In this document: positions 1 to 7,416 of the stretch, piece by piece
Layout: every line of letters starts with the position of its first letter
Numbering within the stretch: the first letter of the stretch is position 1
Source: Mayfieldus sp038329895
GTDB taxonomy: Bacteria; Actinomycetota; Thermoleophilia; Solirubrobacterales; 70-9
Assembly (NCBI GenBank): GCA_038329895.1
Contig: JBBQNM010000014.1
Coordinates: 1 to 39,457 of the forward strand
Reading direction: 5' to 3'
Length of the DNA stretch: 39,457 nucleotides
The notes under the pieces: model-generated
What the model saw: only the letters and a program-made list of their open reading frames with translations
What the model was told of the DNA's origin: nothing
Databases searched by the model: none
Translations under genes and position numbers: made by a program

Positions 1-1
1 C

Positions 2-391
2 GACGCCTTGCGCTGGATGCAGCTCGTCGCAAAGCGCTGCGCCTGGGCGATCGGGCGCCGCGTGCATCGCCAGCGGGAGCGCGGGTTCGACCTCGGAAGC
101 GGCGATCAGCGGCGAAGTGGCGGCGTCTCGCAGGCAGATGACTTCGAGCTGTTGTTGGCCGATCCGGCCCGCGGGCCCGCGGAGTTGACGGACGACGCCG
201 AGGAGCTTCGCGAGCGACGGCGGCACTTCGCGCGGCTAAAGCGCGACGAGCGCCGGGCGCTTCTGCTCCTGGCGTTGGGCTACTCCTACGCGGAGATTGC
301 GCAGCACTGCGGTTGGACATATACGAAGGTCAACCGCGCAATCAACGAGGGCCGCGCGACGCTGCGGGCGATGAGGGAGGGGGAGAGATGA
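2..391 (+). CDS. Sigma-70-family-like regulator, 5'-truncated by the window edge
   Basis: The frame is open to base 2, so the N-terminus is missing. The visible start of the fragment (ALRWMQLVAKRCAWAIGRR) resembles the end of sigma region 2. The last 55 residues resemble region 4: a helical stretch (FARLKRDERRALLLLALGYS) followed by a helix-turn-helix (YAEIAQHCGWTYTKVNRAI) and a basic tail. Between them is a linker rich in Asp and Glu. The stop overlaps the next start (ATGA), so the two genes are probably co-translated. It would be the second sigma-type gene of this element, besides the one at 13120-14316. It could also be a phage-like sigma-related activator. Confidence 0.6.
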   Translation, partial: DALRWMQLVAKRCAWAIGRRVHRQRERGFDLGSGDQRRSGGVSQADDFELLLADPARGPAELTDDAEELRERRRHFARLKRDERRALLLLALGYSYAEIAQHCGWTYTKVNRAINEGRATLRAMREGER

Positions 392-756
392 GCACCTCCG
401 GCGCTTTTCCCTCCATGCACGTCTCACCGCTTCGCCCGATCGAGTTCACTGCGGCGCTGGGCGAGCTTCAGAGCATGATCGGAAAGCCCGTCCTCGGCAT
501 GCTGACTCTCGACGAGTGCTTCTTCGGTAGCGCCTTTCGCTCTGAACTGACGCGAGTGCAGACCGTGCCGCCCGATAACTCGGCTGTGATCCTCCACTTC
601 GCCAACGGCGTCACCTTGGACTTAGATCCCGCCGAGCTGCGGACCTGGATCGGCGGTCGCCTCAAGGGCACGCCGCGATGGCTGGAGCTGCGGGTGGGCT
701 ACGGCCCAGTGCTGACGCTGGAGGTGTTCGAGGACGCGCACGGCGAGCCGGACTGA
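388..756 (+). CDS. Hypothetical protein, 122 aa
   Basis: The ATG overlaps the upstream TGA (ATGA), which decides the start over in-frame alternatives lying inside the previous gene. The protein is soluble, with no signal peptide or membrane segment. The centre reads like a compact beta-rich domain (SAVILHFANGVTLDLDPAEL, then WLELRVGYGPVLTLEVFED). The pattern of one large hydrophobic residue every second position suggests a small beta-sheet protein. I do not recognise the family. It probably shares an operon with the upstream sigma-like gene, and nothing else indicates a role. Confidence 0.6.
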   Translation: MSTSGAFPSMHVSPLRPIEFTAALGELQSMIGKPVLGMLTLDECFFGSAFRSELTRVQTVPPDNSAVILHFANGVTLDLDPAELRTWIGGRLKGTPRWLELRVGYGPVLTLEVFEDAHGEPD

Positions 757-789
757 GGTGCTGAGCGCCGTCTAGAGGTTTGGACTTAG

Positions 790-807
790 GCGAGCCGCGC
801 GGCTCGC
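790..807. repeat. Perfect 18-bp palindrome
   Basis: GCGAGCCGCGCGGCTCGC equals its own reverse complement. It lies 33 bp after the stop of the 122-aa gene and 100 bp before promoter A. It has no following T-run, so it is not a typical intrinsic terminator. It could be a dimeric-protein binding site or a terminator-like hairpin. Confidence 0.5.
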
Positions 808-907
808 GTGCCGCCAACTACATCTTCGCCGGCAGCTTCGAGGACGCAGGGCGAGGCGTCAGGACCTACCCGAGCGCCTCAGACCGCCGAGTCCGAGCGG
901 CAAGAGG

Positions 908-938
908 GCGAGGCACTCGGGCGATTTCTCGGACATAG
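908..938 (+). promoter_or_regulatory. Promoter A of the shared element motif
   Basis: GCGAGGCA at 908-915, a 14-nt spacer, then CGGACATAG at 930-938. The same two blocks at the same spacing occur at four other places in the element (5067-5097, 12996-13026, 14652-14682, 14698-14728). The ATG at 947 begins only 8 nt after the -10 block, so the transcript is probably leaderless or nearly so. Confidence 0.75.
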
Positions 939-946
939 GGGTTGAG

Positions 947-1435
947 ATGAGCGTTTCGGCCCGAAACGAGGCTCTGAGAGCCCATCTAAGCCTCGGCGAC
1001 GAAGCGCAGCGTGTGATCGGTCAGTCCCCGCACGCGCCCCACCCCGCCCTGGCGGGAGCCGCAGATATGCCCGCGATTTTGCACGCCGGTGGCGTGCGAG
1101 GCCAGGGCAGCGGCTCCCGCAGCGGACGGGCGCCAAGACCCGCGGAGGCCCGGATGACCGATCGCACCCTCAATCGCCTCGCCAAGCAGATTGCCGCGGG
1201 CAAGCGGTCGCTCACCTATATGGCCCTTTCCGGGCTCAGCGTGTACGAGGCGGACGTTCTCGTGAGTGCCTATGCCGATTACCTACAGCGACGGTCATCG
1301 GAGGAGCGGCTTCGCCTCTATCACCGCGGGCGAATGACGCGCTGTGAACGCTGGATCTGGGCCCCCCGGTATCCGGAGGAAGTCCCGATCGTCAACGACG
1401 AGATCGAGTGGATCGTCCTTGAGGGCGACGATTGA
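947..1435 (+). CDS. Hypothetical protein, 162 aa
   Basis: The ATG at 947 sits just downstream of promoter A, which favours this start. An internal ATG at 1154 (MTDRTLNRLAKQIAAGKRSL) is the alternative; the stretch before it is low-complexity and contains strong inverted repeats at 1046-1120. The C-terminal 95 residues look like a genuine folded domain: basic helix, then an amphipathic helix (LSVYEADVLVSAYADYLQRR), ending in an acidic tail (EIEWIVLEGDD). No signal peptide or membrane helix. Family not recognised. As the first gene behind an element-specific promoter it may belong to the early or regulatory set of the element, which is inference. Confidence 0.55.
   Translation: MSVSARNEALRAHLSLGDEAQRVIGQSPHAPHPALAGAADMPAILHAGGVRGQGSGSRSGRAPRPAEARMTDRTLNRLAKQIAAGKRSLTYMALSGLSVYEADVLVSAYADYLQRRSSEERLRLYHRGRMTRCERWIWAPRYPEEVPIVNDEIEWIVLEGDD
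1046..1120. repeat. Interleaved inverted repeats with internal hairpin
   Basis: Three perfect dyads are packed into 75 bp. GCGGGAGCCGC (1052-1062) pairs with 1110-1120. GCCCTGG (1046-1052) pairs with CCAGGGC (1102-1108). Inside them is a tight hairpin, GCACGCC-GGT-GGCGTGC (1081-1097). The first two dyads interleave rather than nest, so the region could switch between two folds. It lies inside the reading frame of the 162-aa gene if that starts at 947, or in its leader if translation starts at 1154. Origin of transfer, RNA switch and regulator site are all possible. Confidence 0.5.
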
Positions 1436-1622
1436 CCAAGCCCACCTCAAGAAACAGCTGCACAGGCTGCCTCGGCCTTCCGCAGGGGGTCAGCATCTTC
1501 ACGGGTGCCCGCAGTGGCGGGGGACGGTCGCCCCGATCTGCCTCAGCTGTGGCTATCGAGTCGCTGTCGAGAGCGATCGATGCGGACTCTGCGGTGCGTT
1601 ACGAGAGGGGGAAGAGCACTGA
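1344..1622 (+). CDS. Possible small zinc-ribbon protein, start uncertain
   Basis: The last third encodes a convincing zinc ribbon: CLSC, ten residues, then CGLC (C-x2-C-x10-C-x2-C), followed by a charged tail ending at the TGA of 1620-1622. The upstream part overlaps the end of the 162-aa gene and has poor coding character. The only in-frame GTG is at 1344, so the true start is unclear. A TTG at 1432 overlaps the preceding stop but lies in another frame, so a frameshift joining the two frames is possible. Treat this as a candidate metal-binding small protein, or as a degraded remnant. Confidence 0.35.
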   Translation: MNAGSGPPGIRRKSRSSTTRSSGSSLRATIDQAHLKKQLHRLPRPSAGGQHLHGCPQWRGTVAPICLSCGYRVAVESDRCGLCGALREGEEH

Positions 1623-1652
1623 TGGCTCCGGCCTTGACGCTAGGGTGCATTC

Positions 1653-2054
1653 ATGGCCCGCAGGCCGCTGCCAGTCGAGTTTGTACGCGGGACAGATCAG
1701 GTCAGTGGAGAGACCCTCGTCGCTGATGTTGGAGGCGACGTCCTCGTCCTCACCAGCTGCTCTGACGACATCGGCTTGGAGCTGCGCTCCGCCTACGTCG
1801 GGGCTGACGACACAGAAGAGGTTCTTGTGGCCGAGGCTTGGGCTGTCGGTTGTCGCGCGACGGAACTCGGGTCGCGCCGACTCGCAGACGCTGGGCGGAT
1901 GCTCATTTACGAGCGTCGTCGGGCTCTGTACGACCACCTCCAGCGGCTGCAGGACCTTGCGCTCCAGCGTGGTGATCAGCTCAGCTTCGACGGCGTCGAC
2001 GCCGCGGCGGACCAACTCGATCGTCTCGCGCCCACCGCCGACAACGGTCTTTAG
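1653..2054 (+). CDS. Hypothetical acidic protein, 133 aa
   Basis: Starts at ATG 1653 with only a weak AGGG upstream. The product is acidic and well balanced in composition. It has a beta-rich N-terminal half (ETLVADVGGDVLVLTSC) and a helical C-terminal half (AGRMLIYERRRALYDHLQRLQDLALQ), the latter probably forming a coiled-coil or helical hairpin. No signal peptide or membrane segment. A long frame on the opposite strand and another on the same strand cover the same bases, but both have skewed Ser/Arg compositions, so this one is preferred. Family unknown; it lies among small accessory genes of the element. Confidence 0.55.
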   Translation: MARRPLPVEFVRGTDQVSGETLVADVGGDVLVLTSCSDDIGLELRSAYVGADDTEEVLVAEAWAVGCRATELGSRRLADAGRMLIYERRRALYDHLQRLQDLALQRGDQLSFDGVDAAADQLDRLAPTADNGL

Positions 2055-2266
2055 AACCAAGCGCCTGCGCTGCGACGCGCGGGTTCCGGTTTACGCACAG
2101 TGGCCTAGCTCCATTGAGGGAAACGGGGCGAGATCTCAACCCCTGAGCACTCATTTGGGCCGAGTCCTTCACGCCAGCGACCCATGCGGACTCTTGCCGT
2201 GTTGACTCCTACACTCGGTTCGCCGCGAGGTCGCTCAACGCAACTGCAGCGAAAAGGAGGTTCCAG

Positions 2267-2329
2267 ATGAGCGAGCGCAACGTGGAGGGGGTTGGGTTTC
2301 GAATCGCGAAAGGGGGTGAGGAGCGATGA
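2267..2329 (+). CDS. 20-residue leader peptide ORF
   Basis: AAAAGGAGG (2252-2260) lies 6 nt before ATG 2267 and is one of the best ribosome sites of the window. The ORF encodes MSERNVEGVGFRIAKGGEER and stops at TGA 2327-2329, overlapping the ATG (2326) of the secreted-protein gene as ATGA. This geometry indicates translational coupling: ribosomes finishing the peptide reinitiate on the downstream gene. The peptide has no signal sequence and no run of a single amino acid that would suggest classical attenuation. Confidence 0.55.
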   Translation: MSERNVEGVGFRIAKGGEER

Positions 2330-2868
2330 AGAAACCCGCCACGAAGCGGCCCTCGCCTTCGTTGGTGCTGAGCGTGATCACCCTGTTCGTAGCTCTCACC
2401 AGCACAGCTGGTGCTCTACCCGGGAGCGGCAGGGTGGAGAAGGGAGACATCGCGAAAGGCGCTGTCACGGCACGGGCGCTTGCTCGCGGTGCCGTGAAGG
2501 CGAAGGCCATTCGAAATAAGGCGGTGACCAGCAACAAGCTTGCCGACGATGCCGTCGTGGCCGGCAAGCTCGCGCAGTTCTCCGTTGGCGCGTTTGCATT
2601 CGGGAACACGACGACTGTCTCGGCGCCAATCCCTGACACCGATGCGGTTCCCGACAACTCGATCTGGACCACCTCTCCAACCGTGGACGCGGTGTGTCCG
2701 TCGGGAAGCATTCTGCTTGGAGGTGGCGTGGCGATCACCGACAATTCAACGCTTCACCAGGCTGCCGTACAGACCTCGGCTCCGAGTGGCGATCGCTGGC
2801 AAGGCGCCATCACGACGAATACGGGCGGCGTCGCGCCAGGCAATGTCTACGCAATCTGCCTTCTCTAG
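2326..2868 (+). CDS. Secreted protein with AV-heptad repeats (paralogue 1)
   Basis: 180 aa. The N-terminus is an export signal: basic KKPATKRPSPS, then the hydrophobic stretch SLVLSVITLFVALTSTAGA. Next come about five short imperfect repeats of the type KGAVTARALARGAV / NKAVTSNKLADDAV (residues about 38-82), a pattern often forming trimeric coiled coils in surface or fibre proteins. The C-terminal 90 residues form a small domain with conserved Cys (AVCPSG, AICLL) and Gly-rich turns. Start ATG 2326 is preceded by AAAGGGGGTGAGGAG and overlaps the leader-peptide stop. The next gene, ten bases on, encodes a paralogue of equal length, so this is a tandem duplication. Likely a surface or extracellular cargo protein; exact role unknown. 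Confidence 0.75.
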   Translation: MKKPATKRPSPSLVLSVITLFVALTSTAGALPGSGRVEKGDIAKGAVTARALARGAVKAKAIRNKAVTSNKLADDAVVAGKLAQFSVGAFAFGNTTTVSAPIPDTDAVPDNSIWTTSPTVDAVCPSGSILLGGGVAITDNSTLHQAAVQTSAPSGDRWQGAITTNTGGVAPGNVYAICLL

Positions 2869-2877
2869 GAGGCATCG

Positions 2878-3420
2878 GTGCGCAGAATCAAGAGCTATCG
2901 CCCGACCGCGCCAGTTGTCATAAACCTGATCGCGCTGTTCATCGTCCTAGGCGGACACGCCTTCGCTTTGCCGGGGAAGAGCCGAGTCACGAGGGGAGAC
3001 CTCGCAGCGGGGTCCGTTACAGCTCGGAATCTTGCGCCCGGGATTGTCGGCACCGCGAAGCTCGCGAGACACTCGGTCACCGCAGCTGTGCTCGCCAGAG
3101 GGGCGGTAACCGCTCGAGCTCTACGGCTCGGTTCGGTTCACGGGGCGTCGCTCGCCAGCACCATCCAGATCCCTGCCACCGTTCCCGATGTGGACGCGAT
3201 TGCGGGGGTGAACTGGACCACGTCAAGCGGCACCGCCACGTGTCCGTCCAATGCGATGCTGCTCAACGGGGGCATGACGATTCAGGCCGCGGGCAACAAC
3301 AAGGCTGCCATTCAGTCTTTGCTTCCGAGCAGCAGCAATGCGTCGACGTGGGTCGGAGCAATCACAAGCGACACGGGTGGGGCGTCGCCCGGGCAGCTCT
3401 ACGCCTACTGCCTGCGCTAG
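2878..3420 (+). CDS. Secreted protein with AV-heptad repeats (paralogue 2)
   Basis: 180 aa, GTG start. The ribosome site AGGAGG overlaps the stop of the preceding gene, tying the two together. Same architecture as its neighbour: basic N-terminus, hydrophobic export segment (VVINLIALFIVLGGHAFA), repeats such as AGSVTARNLAPGIV and RGAVTARALRLGSV, then a C-terminal domain in which the two proteins share the pattern TxTS/TG-xxxCPS-xxxLxGG and end in a Cys near the C-terminus (YAYCLR versus YAICLL). Sequence between the paralogues has diverged strongly while layout and length are kept, so the duplication is old. Function unknown; probable cell-surface or secreted factor carried by the element. Confidence 0.75.
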   Translation: MRRIKSYRPTAPVVINLIALFIVLGGHAFALPGKSRVTRGDLAAGSVTARNLAPGIVGTAKLARHSVTAAVLARGAVTARALRLGSVHGASLASTIQIPATVPDVDAIAGVNWTTSSGTATCPSNAMLLNGGMTIQAAGNNKAAIQSLLPSSSNASTWVGAITSDTGGASPGQLYAYCLR

Positions 3421-3471
3421 GAATACTGCCTCCGATATCGCAGGATGGCCGGCGCTCGATCGGGCTGCGCG

Positions 3472-5034
3472 CTATCTCCGTAGGTGTTGGCCGTGCGGCG
3501 TGCGCCCAATCACCGTGATTCTCTTCACGCGCGAGGTGCCGCCCTGGTAGGGATAGCCGTTCTGCTCCGGCACGACGGCCCGCATCCCGTACTTGGTGGT
3601 CACGAAGGTTGACGTGAATCGGTACTTGAGTAGGAAGCTGCCGGTCAGGTCCGTCTTCGCCTTCTCAAACGTGTTCCAGCGTTTCGTGTGCGGATAACGG
3701 GCCTGCAGGATTACGACTCGATCGTTGTTCTCGGGTCCGGGGATGGAGCCGTAGAGACGCACTCCCTTCCCGTTTTTCGTCGTGCTCTTGGAGAGCTTCA
3801 GCTTCGGGGCCAAGCGCGAGTTGAAGTGAGCATTCCGCTGGACCTGATCGCGGTTGAAGCGATAGCCGACGCGCAGGTTTCTGTTCGGGCCCGGCGCGAC
3901 GCCGTATGTGTAGCGGCCGTTCGATTTGGTGGTCAGCGTTCCCACGCTCTCGAGGCCTTGGCCGACGATGCCTTCACGCACGCACAGGGTTGCTCCGGAT
4001 ACCGGATTGCCTGACTTGTCAGTGAGCTGGCCCGTCAGCCCGGCGCCTTGACCGGCCTTGACGTCAACCGTGTCGCTACCAGTGCGCGGGAATACCGCCG
4101 TTAGGTCGCTGCCTCCGGGAACCGAGGAAGGGGTGCAGGAGTTGTCGACTTCGATGTTTCGTTCCGCCGTGCAGCTGACGTTTGGCGGAGAGCCAAAATC
4201 TGCCGCGCACACCTGGAGGACGTTCGTGCCGTCGCGGAACGGTGAGCTTTGCGTATCGAGGTCGAAGTGCAGCGTTGCCCCGCTTGACGGACACGGCTGC
4301 ATAGGAGTTCCACCGCATCCGTAGTTCTGGCGGGCGACCTCCTGGTCGTTGACGAGAACCCAATCTGAGACAAGACCAGCGCCGACATCGCTCGATTCAG
4401 CGTCGATTCTGCCGGTGCCGCGCTGGACTTCCCCATTCAGCAGCTGCCCACTTCCGCTCACGCTCGGTGCTGTGTCGTCGGACATCACCAGGCTCACGTC
4501 TCTGACGGCAGCACCAGCCTGGATGCTTCCGTAGCAGTTCCCGGTTACGCAGACCAGCTGCACCCACCAGTTGTTGTAGTCGGCGGCACCCAGCCCGAAT
4601 GCGCTCCAGTAACCGCCGCCGAAGGGGCCGAGCACGTTGCAGTAGGTCGGAGTGCAACCGGCAACTTGCGCCTGCCATCCGTCTGCGCTTACCCCCCTCG
4701 CCGATCCCGAGATGCTGACGATGTGTGTGCCACCTGGAGCAAATGCGGTCCACCGTCCAAAGCCGCCGGCCCAATAGGCCTGGGGAACGGCTATGCCAAG
4801 CCCAACGCCTCCGCCGGCGCAGTCCCTACTGACCGCCAGCATGTGATGGTTTGCCTCGCCGTATTGCGCTGCCGAGTAGGTATTCCACCCCGCGCAGTCG
4901 CTGGCCGTGTAGGTGCCCGCGAAACTTTTGCTGGCGAGCGGGCCCGAGCCCAACGCCAGCAGGAAAGCCGAGACAGCCAGTACACCGGCCCACCTGATCT
5001 GCCCCGACCTCTTGGTGCTCTGCCACGCCGACAT
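3472..5034 (-). CDS. Secreted multidomain protein with carboxypeptidase-regulatory-like (Ig-fold) domain
   Basis: 520 aa. The start is ATG 5034 because AAGGAG lies 7 nt upstream; the frame runs 21 codons further, but those codons overlap promoter C. N-terminal signal peptide (WAGVLAVSAFLLALGSGPLASKSFA; cut likely after SFA). Then a Cys-rich beta domain of about 170 residues (several Gly/Trp/Tyr-rich strands), a linker with paired Cys residues (CGGTPMQPCPSS), an Ig-like segment, and at about 360-430 a domain of the carboxypeptidase-regulatory type (LTGQLTDKSGNPVSGATLCV, GRYTYGVAPG). The basic C-terminal region again looks like beta strands. Predicted extracellular protein, probably surface-associated or adhesive. 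It is monocistronic behind promoter C, so it is controlled together with the conjugation genes. Confidence 0.75.
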   Translation of the reverse strand: MSAWQSTKRSGQIRWAGVLAVSAFLLALGSGPLASKSFAGTYTASDCAGWNTYSAAQYGEANHHMLAVSRDCAGGGVGLGIAVPQAYWAGGFGRWTAFAPGGTHIVSISGSARGVSADGWQAQVAGCTPTYCNVLGPFGGGYWSAFGLGAADYNNWWVQLVCVTGNCYGSIQAGAAVRDVSLVMSDDTAPSVSGSGQLLNGEVQRGTGRIDAESSDVGAGLVSDWVLVNDQEVARQNYGCGGTPMQPCPSSGATLHFDLDTQSSPFRDGTNVLQVCAADFGSPPNVSCTAERNIEVDNSCTPSSVPGGSDLTAVFPRTGSDTVDVKAGQGAGLTGQLTDKSGNPVSGATLCVREGIVGQGLESVGTLTTKSNGRYTYGVAPGPNRNLRVGYRFNRDQVQRNAHFNSRLAPKLKLSKSTTKNGKGVRLYGSIPGPENNDRVVILQARYPHTKRWNTFEKAKTDLTGSFLLKYRFTSTFVTTKYGMRAVVPEQNGYPYQGGTSRVKRITVIGRTPHGQHLRR

Positions 5035-5066
5035 CGAGTTCTCCTTGCTAGTAGCGATTCTGCTCT

Positions 5067-5097
5067 CTATGTCCGGATTTTGCGCTAGTTGCCTCAC
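5067..5097 (-). promoter_or_regulatory. Promoter C of the shared element motif
   Basis: Read on the minus strand: GTGAGGCA (5097-5090), 14-nt spacer, CGGACATAG (5075-5067). It sits 33 bp before the ATG of the secreted protein gene, giving a short leader that contains its AAGGAG site. Same motif and spacing as sites A, B, D and E. Confidence 0.8.
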
Positions 5098-5098
5098 T

Positions 5099-5683
5099 TC
5101 AGAGGCCGAACTCGGGCCCGGCCGGTCTTGCTGGGGGCGCTGGTGCCGGCGCCGGCGGCGCTACCGCAGCCGGCGCGACGGGAGCAGGCATCGACGAAGC
5201 AGGCGGCGGCCGAGCGGGCGGCGCGACTGGGAGCGCTTTGTAGCGCTGTGCTTTTCGCCGCGCCGCACGGTTGCGCCGACGCTTCGCCGCCCGGCGGTCC
5301 GCTCGCGGTCGTGTCTGTTGATGCTCGCGCGCGCTAGAGATCGCGCGGCGGTGAGCACTCAGCCGCTCCGCCCGCCGCACTGTTCGCAGGGGGGCTCGGT
5401 TGACCGTCGCAGCCCTCGCTTCCACCTGCGGGTTCGAGCCACCATTCAGAGCGCTGATCACAATTGCCCCGAGGACGAGTGGAAGCGCGCACAGTCCAGT
5501 GATCGCCACGCGACGGGAAGCGCGCAAGGACGGTCGAGCGGCCACCTGCATGATCCGCAGCCGGTCCCCGCGCTCAGCGCTTGAATGCAGCTGCACGGTG
5601 TCATCGCCCCACGACTGCTGGCACTCGGGGGGTGGGGCGCTGCTCTGCACCTCGCCCTGAAATCTGTCGCGCTGGCAATTCAT
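5099..5683 (-). CDS. Single-pass membrane protein with C-terminal EFGL
   Basis: 194 aa if it starts at ATG 5683, which overlaps the coupling-protein stop (ATGA); a second ATG at 5551 is possible. One membrane helix (VAITGLCALPLVLGAIVISAL) separates a short, probably cytoplasmic N-part from an outer part that is very basic (RRAAKRRRNRAARRKAQR) and then Pro/Ala-rich. It ends in PEFGL, and the element's sigma factor ends in SREFGL, so the two share a C-terminal tag although otherwise unrelated. It is the last gene of the secretion operon. Possible roles are contact with cell-wall polymer, a surface component of the transfer apparatus, or a partner of the sigma factor; none is shown. Confidence 0.6.
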   Translation of the reverse strand: MNCQRDRFQGEVQSSAPPPECQQSWGDDTVQLHSSAERGDRLRIMQVAARPSLRASRRVAITGLCALPLVLGAIVISALNGGSNPQVEARAATVNRAPLRTVRRAERLSAHRRAISSAREHQQTRPRADRRAAKRRRNRAARRKAQRYKALPVAPPARPPPASSMPAPVAPAAVAPPAPAPAPPARPAGPEFGL

Positions 5684-7416
5684 CGCCCAGGCGCCCCGAT
5701 CGCCTCGGGAGCTAGCGTGGGGCGGCGTCCCTCCGCAAGGCTTCTAAGGTCTCTGTCTCGGTACCAGGGACGCAGTCGAATCTTCGCCGGAGGGAGATGT
5801 CCGTACACGAGCAGACCGGTGCCGGGCTGCGCCTGGCGCACGACGTTGGCCGGGGTCAGCTCGCGATAGGTCGTCGCCTCGGTGGTCGAGCTTCGCCCCA
5901 GCTCGCCGGCGGTCTCAGAGCGCTGCTGAAACTCGCCCGCGCCGACGACGCGCGTCACATAGGACAGCGTCTCGGGATCGGAGATCCCGGTGCCGAAGAC
6001 CTTGGCGCGGTGATTGTTGATGATCGTTTGGGCACGCTCTCCGTATCGACTGCGCACCTGCGCCAAGTCCTGAAACACCGAGAGAAGCTGGATCCCCTGG
6101 CCGGCTCCCGTGGAGGCGACCTCGTCCAGGTTGGGAATCGGCGCGATGTTGGCCGCCTCGTCCAACACCAGGAGCAGGGGCGGGTCGATCGGCTTGCCAG
6201 TTGCGGCGGCTTTCTCATAGACGACCGCGAGCAGCTCGCGGACCATCATCGAGAAGAGCGGTTGAAGGCGCTGCTGCTCGTGGGCCGGCGCACAAAGATA
6301 GAGCGTGTTCGGGCGCCCGTCGAGAAGGCGTCCCGGCGTGTAGTCGGCGCCGCTGCTCGCCTCCACCACGCGGGGGTCCGCGAAGGCGGCGAGGATCGTC
6401 TCCGCGGTCGTGTAGATCGAGCTTCGCGCTCGCTCCTCGCGGTTCCACGTAGCGCGCCAAGCCTGCGTCGCTCGGCGCACATCGGCTGTGGCGAGTAACT
6501 CGTTCACTTCCTCCTCGGCGAGCTGGCCCTCGTCGAGGAAGCGCACGACGTCGCTCATCATCAGCTTCGCGTCGCGCGCCGCGACGAAGAGCAGTGGCGC
6601 CAGCAGCTTCTCTGCCGCCGCGTACCAGAAGTCGGCATCCTTGAGGCCGCCGCCGACGGGCCGCGCCGCGGTGGCCAGCCAGTGCGCGACGCGCAGGGCG
6701 CCGCGCCAGCTGTCGCAGCTCGTCAATGGCGTCGCCCTGACGATGTCCTCTGTCATCTGCGTGACTTGAGCGGGGTCGAAGATCATCACCTCGCCGAGCT
6801 GTCGGCGGCGCTCGAGCGTGTCGCGCAGCAGGTCCGTCTTGACTGACGTCGCTATCGCCGGCCCCGCCCACTCCAGGAGCGCTGGCACCGCAAGTCCGGT
6901 CGTCTTCCAGCTTTGCGAGGGCGCGACGACTACCGCCGACTGGCGCGCCTCGGCTGCCAAGAGCTGGCGGCCATGGCGGCCGAGCGTCAGGCGGCCAGGC
7001 TCGGCTCCCTTGACGCGAAGAGCGCGCAGATCGGAGCGGCCCGCCCAGCGGGCGCTCGCCGGCCGGTCCTGGTTTGGGCTCAACACTGTGCTGGAGATTC
7101 CCTCGGGGAGCAGGCGCCCGATCAATCCGACCACCAGCAGCGCCACGGCGAGGATCAGGGCAAGGGTGACGTAGAAGCCGAGCGCGCCCGGCAGCGCATG
7201 GCGAAACTCGCGCGGCCAGGCGAGACGGGGATCCCCCAGGTGGGCCGCGAGGCGAATCGCCGTCGCGCTCAGATCGCTGATGCCCAGCGGCGTCCAGCCG
7301 GCGCCGAAGAGCGCGGCCGACAGCGCTCCAGTCAGCCACAGCAGACCCAGGAGCCCGAATACGAGGCCGCCGAGCGGCAAGAACAACCCGCCACCGCTTG
7401 TATGCGCCTGCCTCAC
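5680..7416 (-). CDS. VirD4/TraG-like conjugation coupling ATPase
   Basis: 578 aa; GTG start overlapping the upstream stop (GTGA). Two N-terminal membrane helices (about 8-35 and 72-96) and a cytoplasmic RecA-like ATPase. The Walker A position reads APSQSWKT (165-172): Trp170 replaces the glycine normally before the Lys-Thr pair. Walker B is LLLVLDEAAN with D419-E420, followed by the family hallmark segment IQLLSVFQDLAQVRSRYG. Known: such proteins bring the relaxase-DNA complex to the type IV channel. It follows VirB4-like genes, as in other transfer operons. The Walker A change is verified in the bases (TGG at 6907-6909) and could alter ATP binding. Confidence 0.88.
   Translation of the reverse strand: MRQAHTSGGGLFLPLGGLVFGLLGLLWLTGALSAALFGAGWTPLGISDLSATAIRLAAHLGDPRLAWPREFRHALPGALGFYVTLALILAVALLVVGLIGRLLPEGISSTVLSPNQDRPASARWAGRSDLRALRVKGAEPGRLTLGRHGRQLLAAEARQSAVVVAPSQSWKTTGLAVPALLEWAGPAIATSVKTDLLRDTLERRRQLGEVMIFDPAQVTQMTEDIVRATPLTSCDSWRGALRVAHWLATAARPVGGGLKDADFWYAAAEKLLAPLLFVAARDAKLMMSDVVRFLDEGQLAEEEVNELLATADVRRATQAWRATWNREERARSSIYTTAETILAAFADPRVVEASSGADYTPGRLLDGRPNTLYLCAPAHEQQRLQPLFSMMVRELLAVVYEKAAATGKPIDPPLLLVLDEAANIAPIPNLDEVASTGAGQGIQLLSVFQDLAQVRSRYGERAQTIINNHRAKVFGTGISDPETLSYVTRVVGAGEFQQRSETAGELGRSSTTEATTYRELTPANVVRQAQPGTGLLVYGHLPPAKIRLRPWYRDRDLRSLAEGRRPTLAPEAIGAPGR

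Noticed and set aside
308..325. TGGACATAT as a sixth promoter -10
   Set aside because: No GYGAGGCA 14 nt upstream, and it lies inside the helix-turn-helix coding region.
1432..2205. 257-codon plus frame starting with TTGA overlap
   Set aside because: Ser/Thr/Arg-skewed, no domain, and it covers the more protein-like 133-aa gene. The TTGA overlap with the previous stop keeps a short frameshifted zinc-ribbon gene possible.
4852..4866. GCGAGGCA on the minus strand inside the secreted protein gene
   Set aside because: The -35 block is present, but the sequence 14 nt downstream does not resemble YGGACA.
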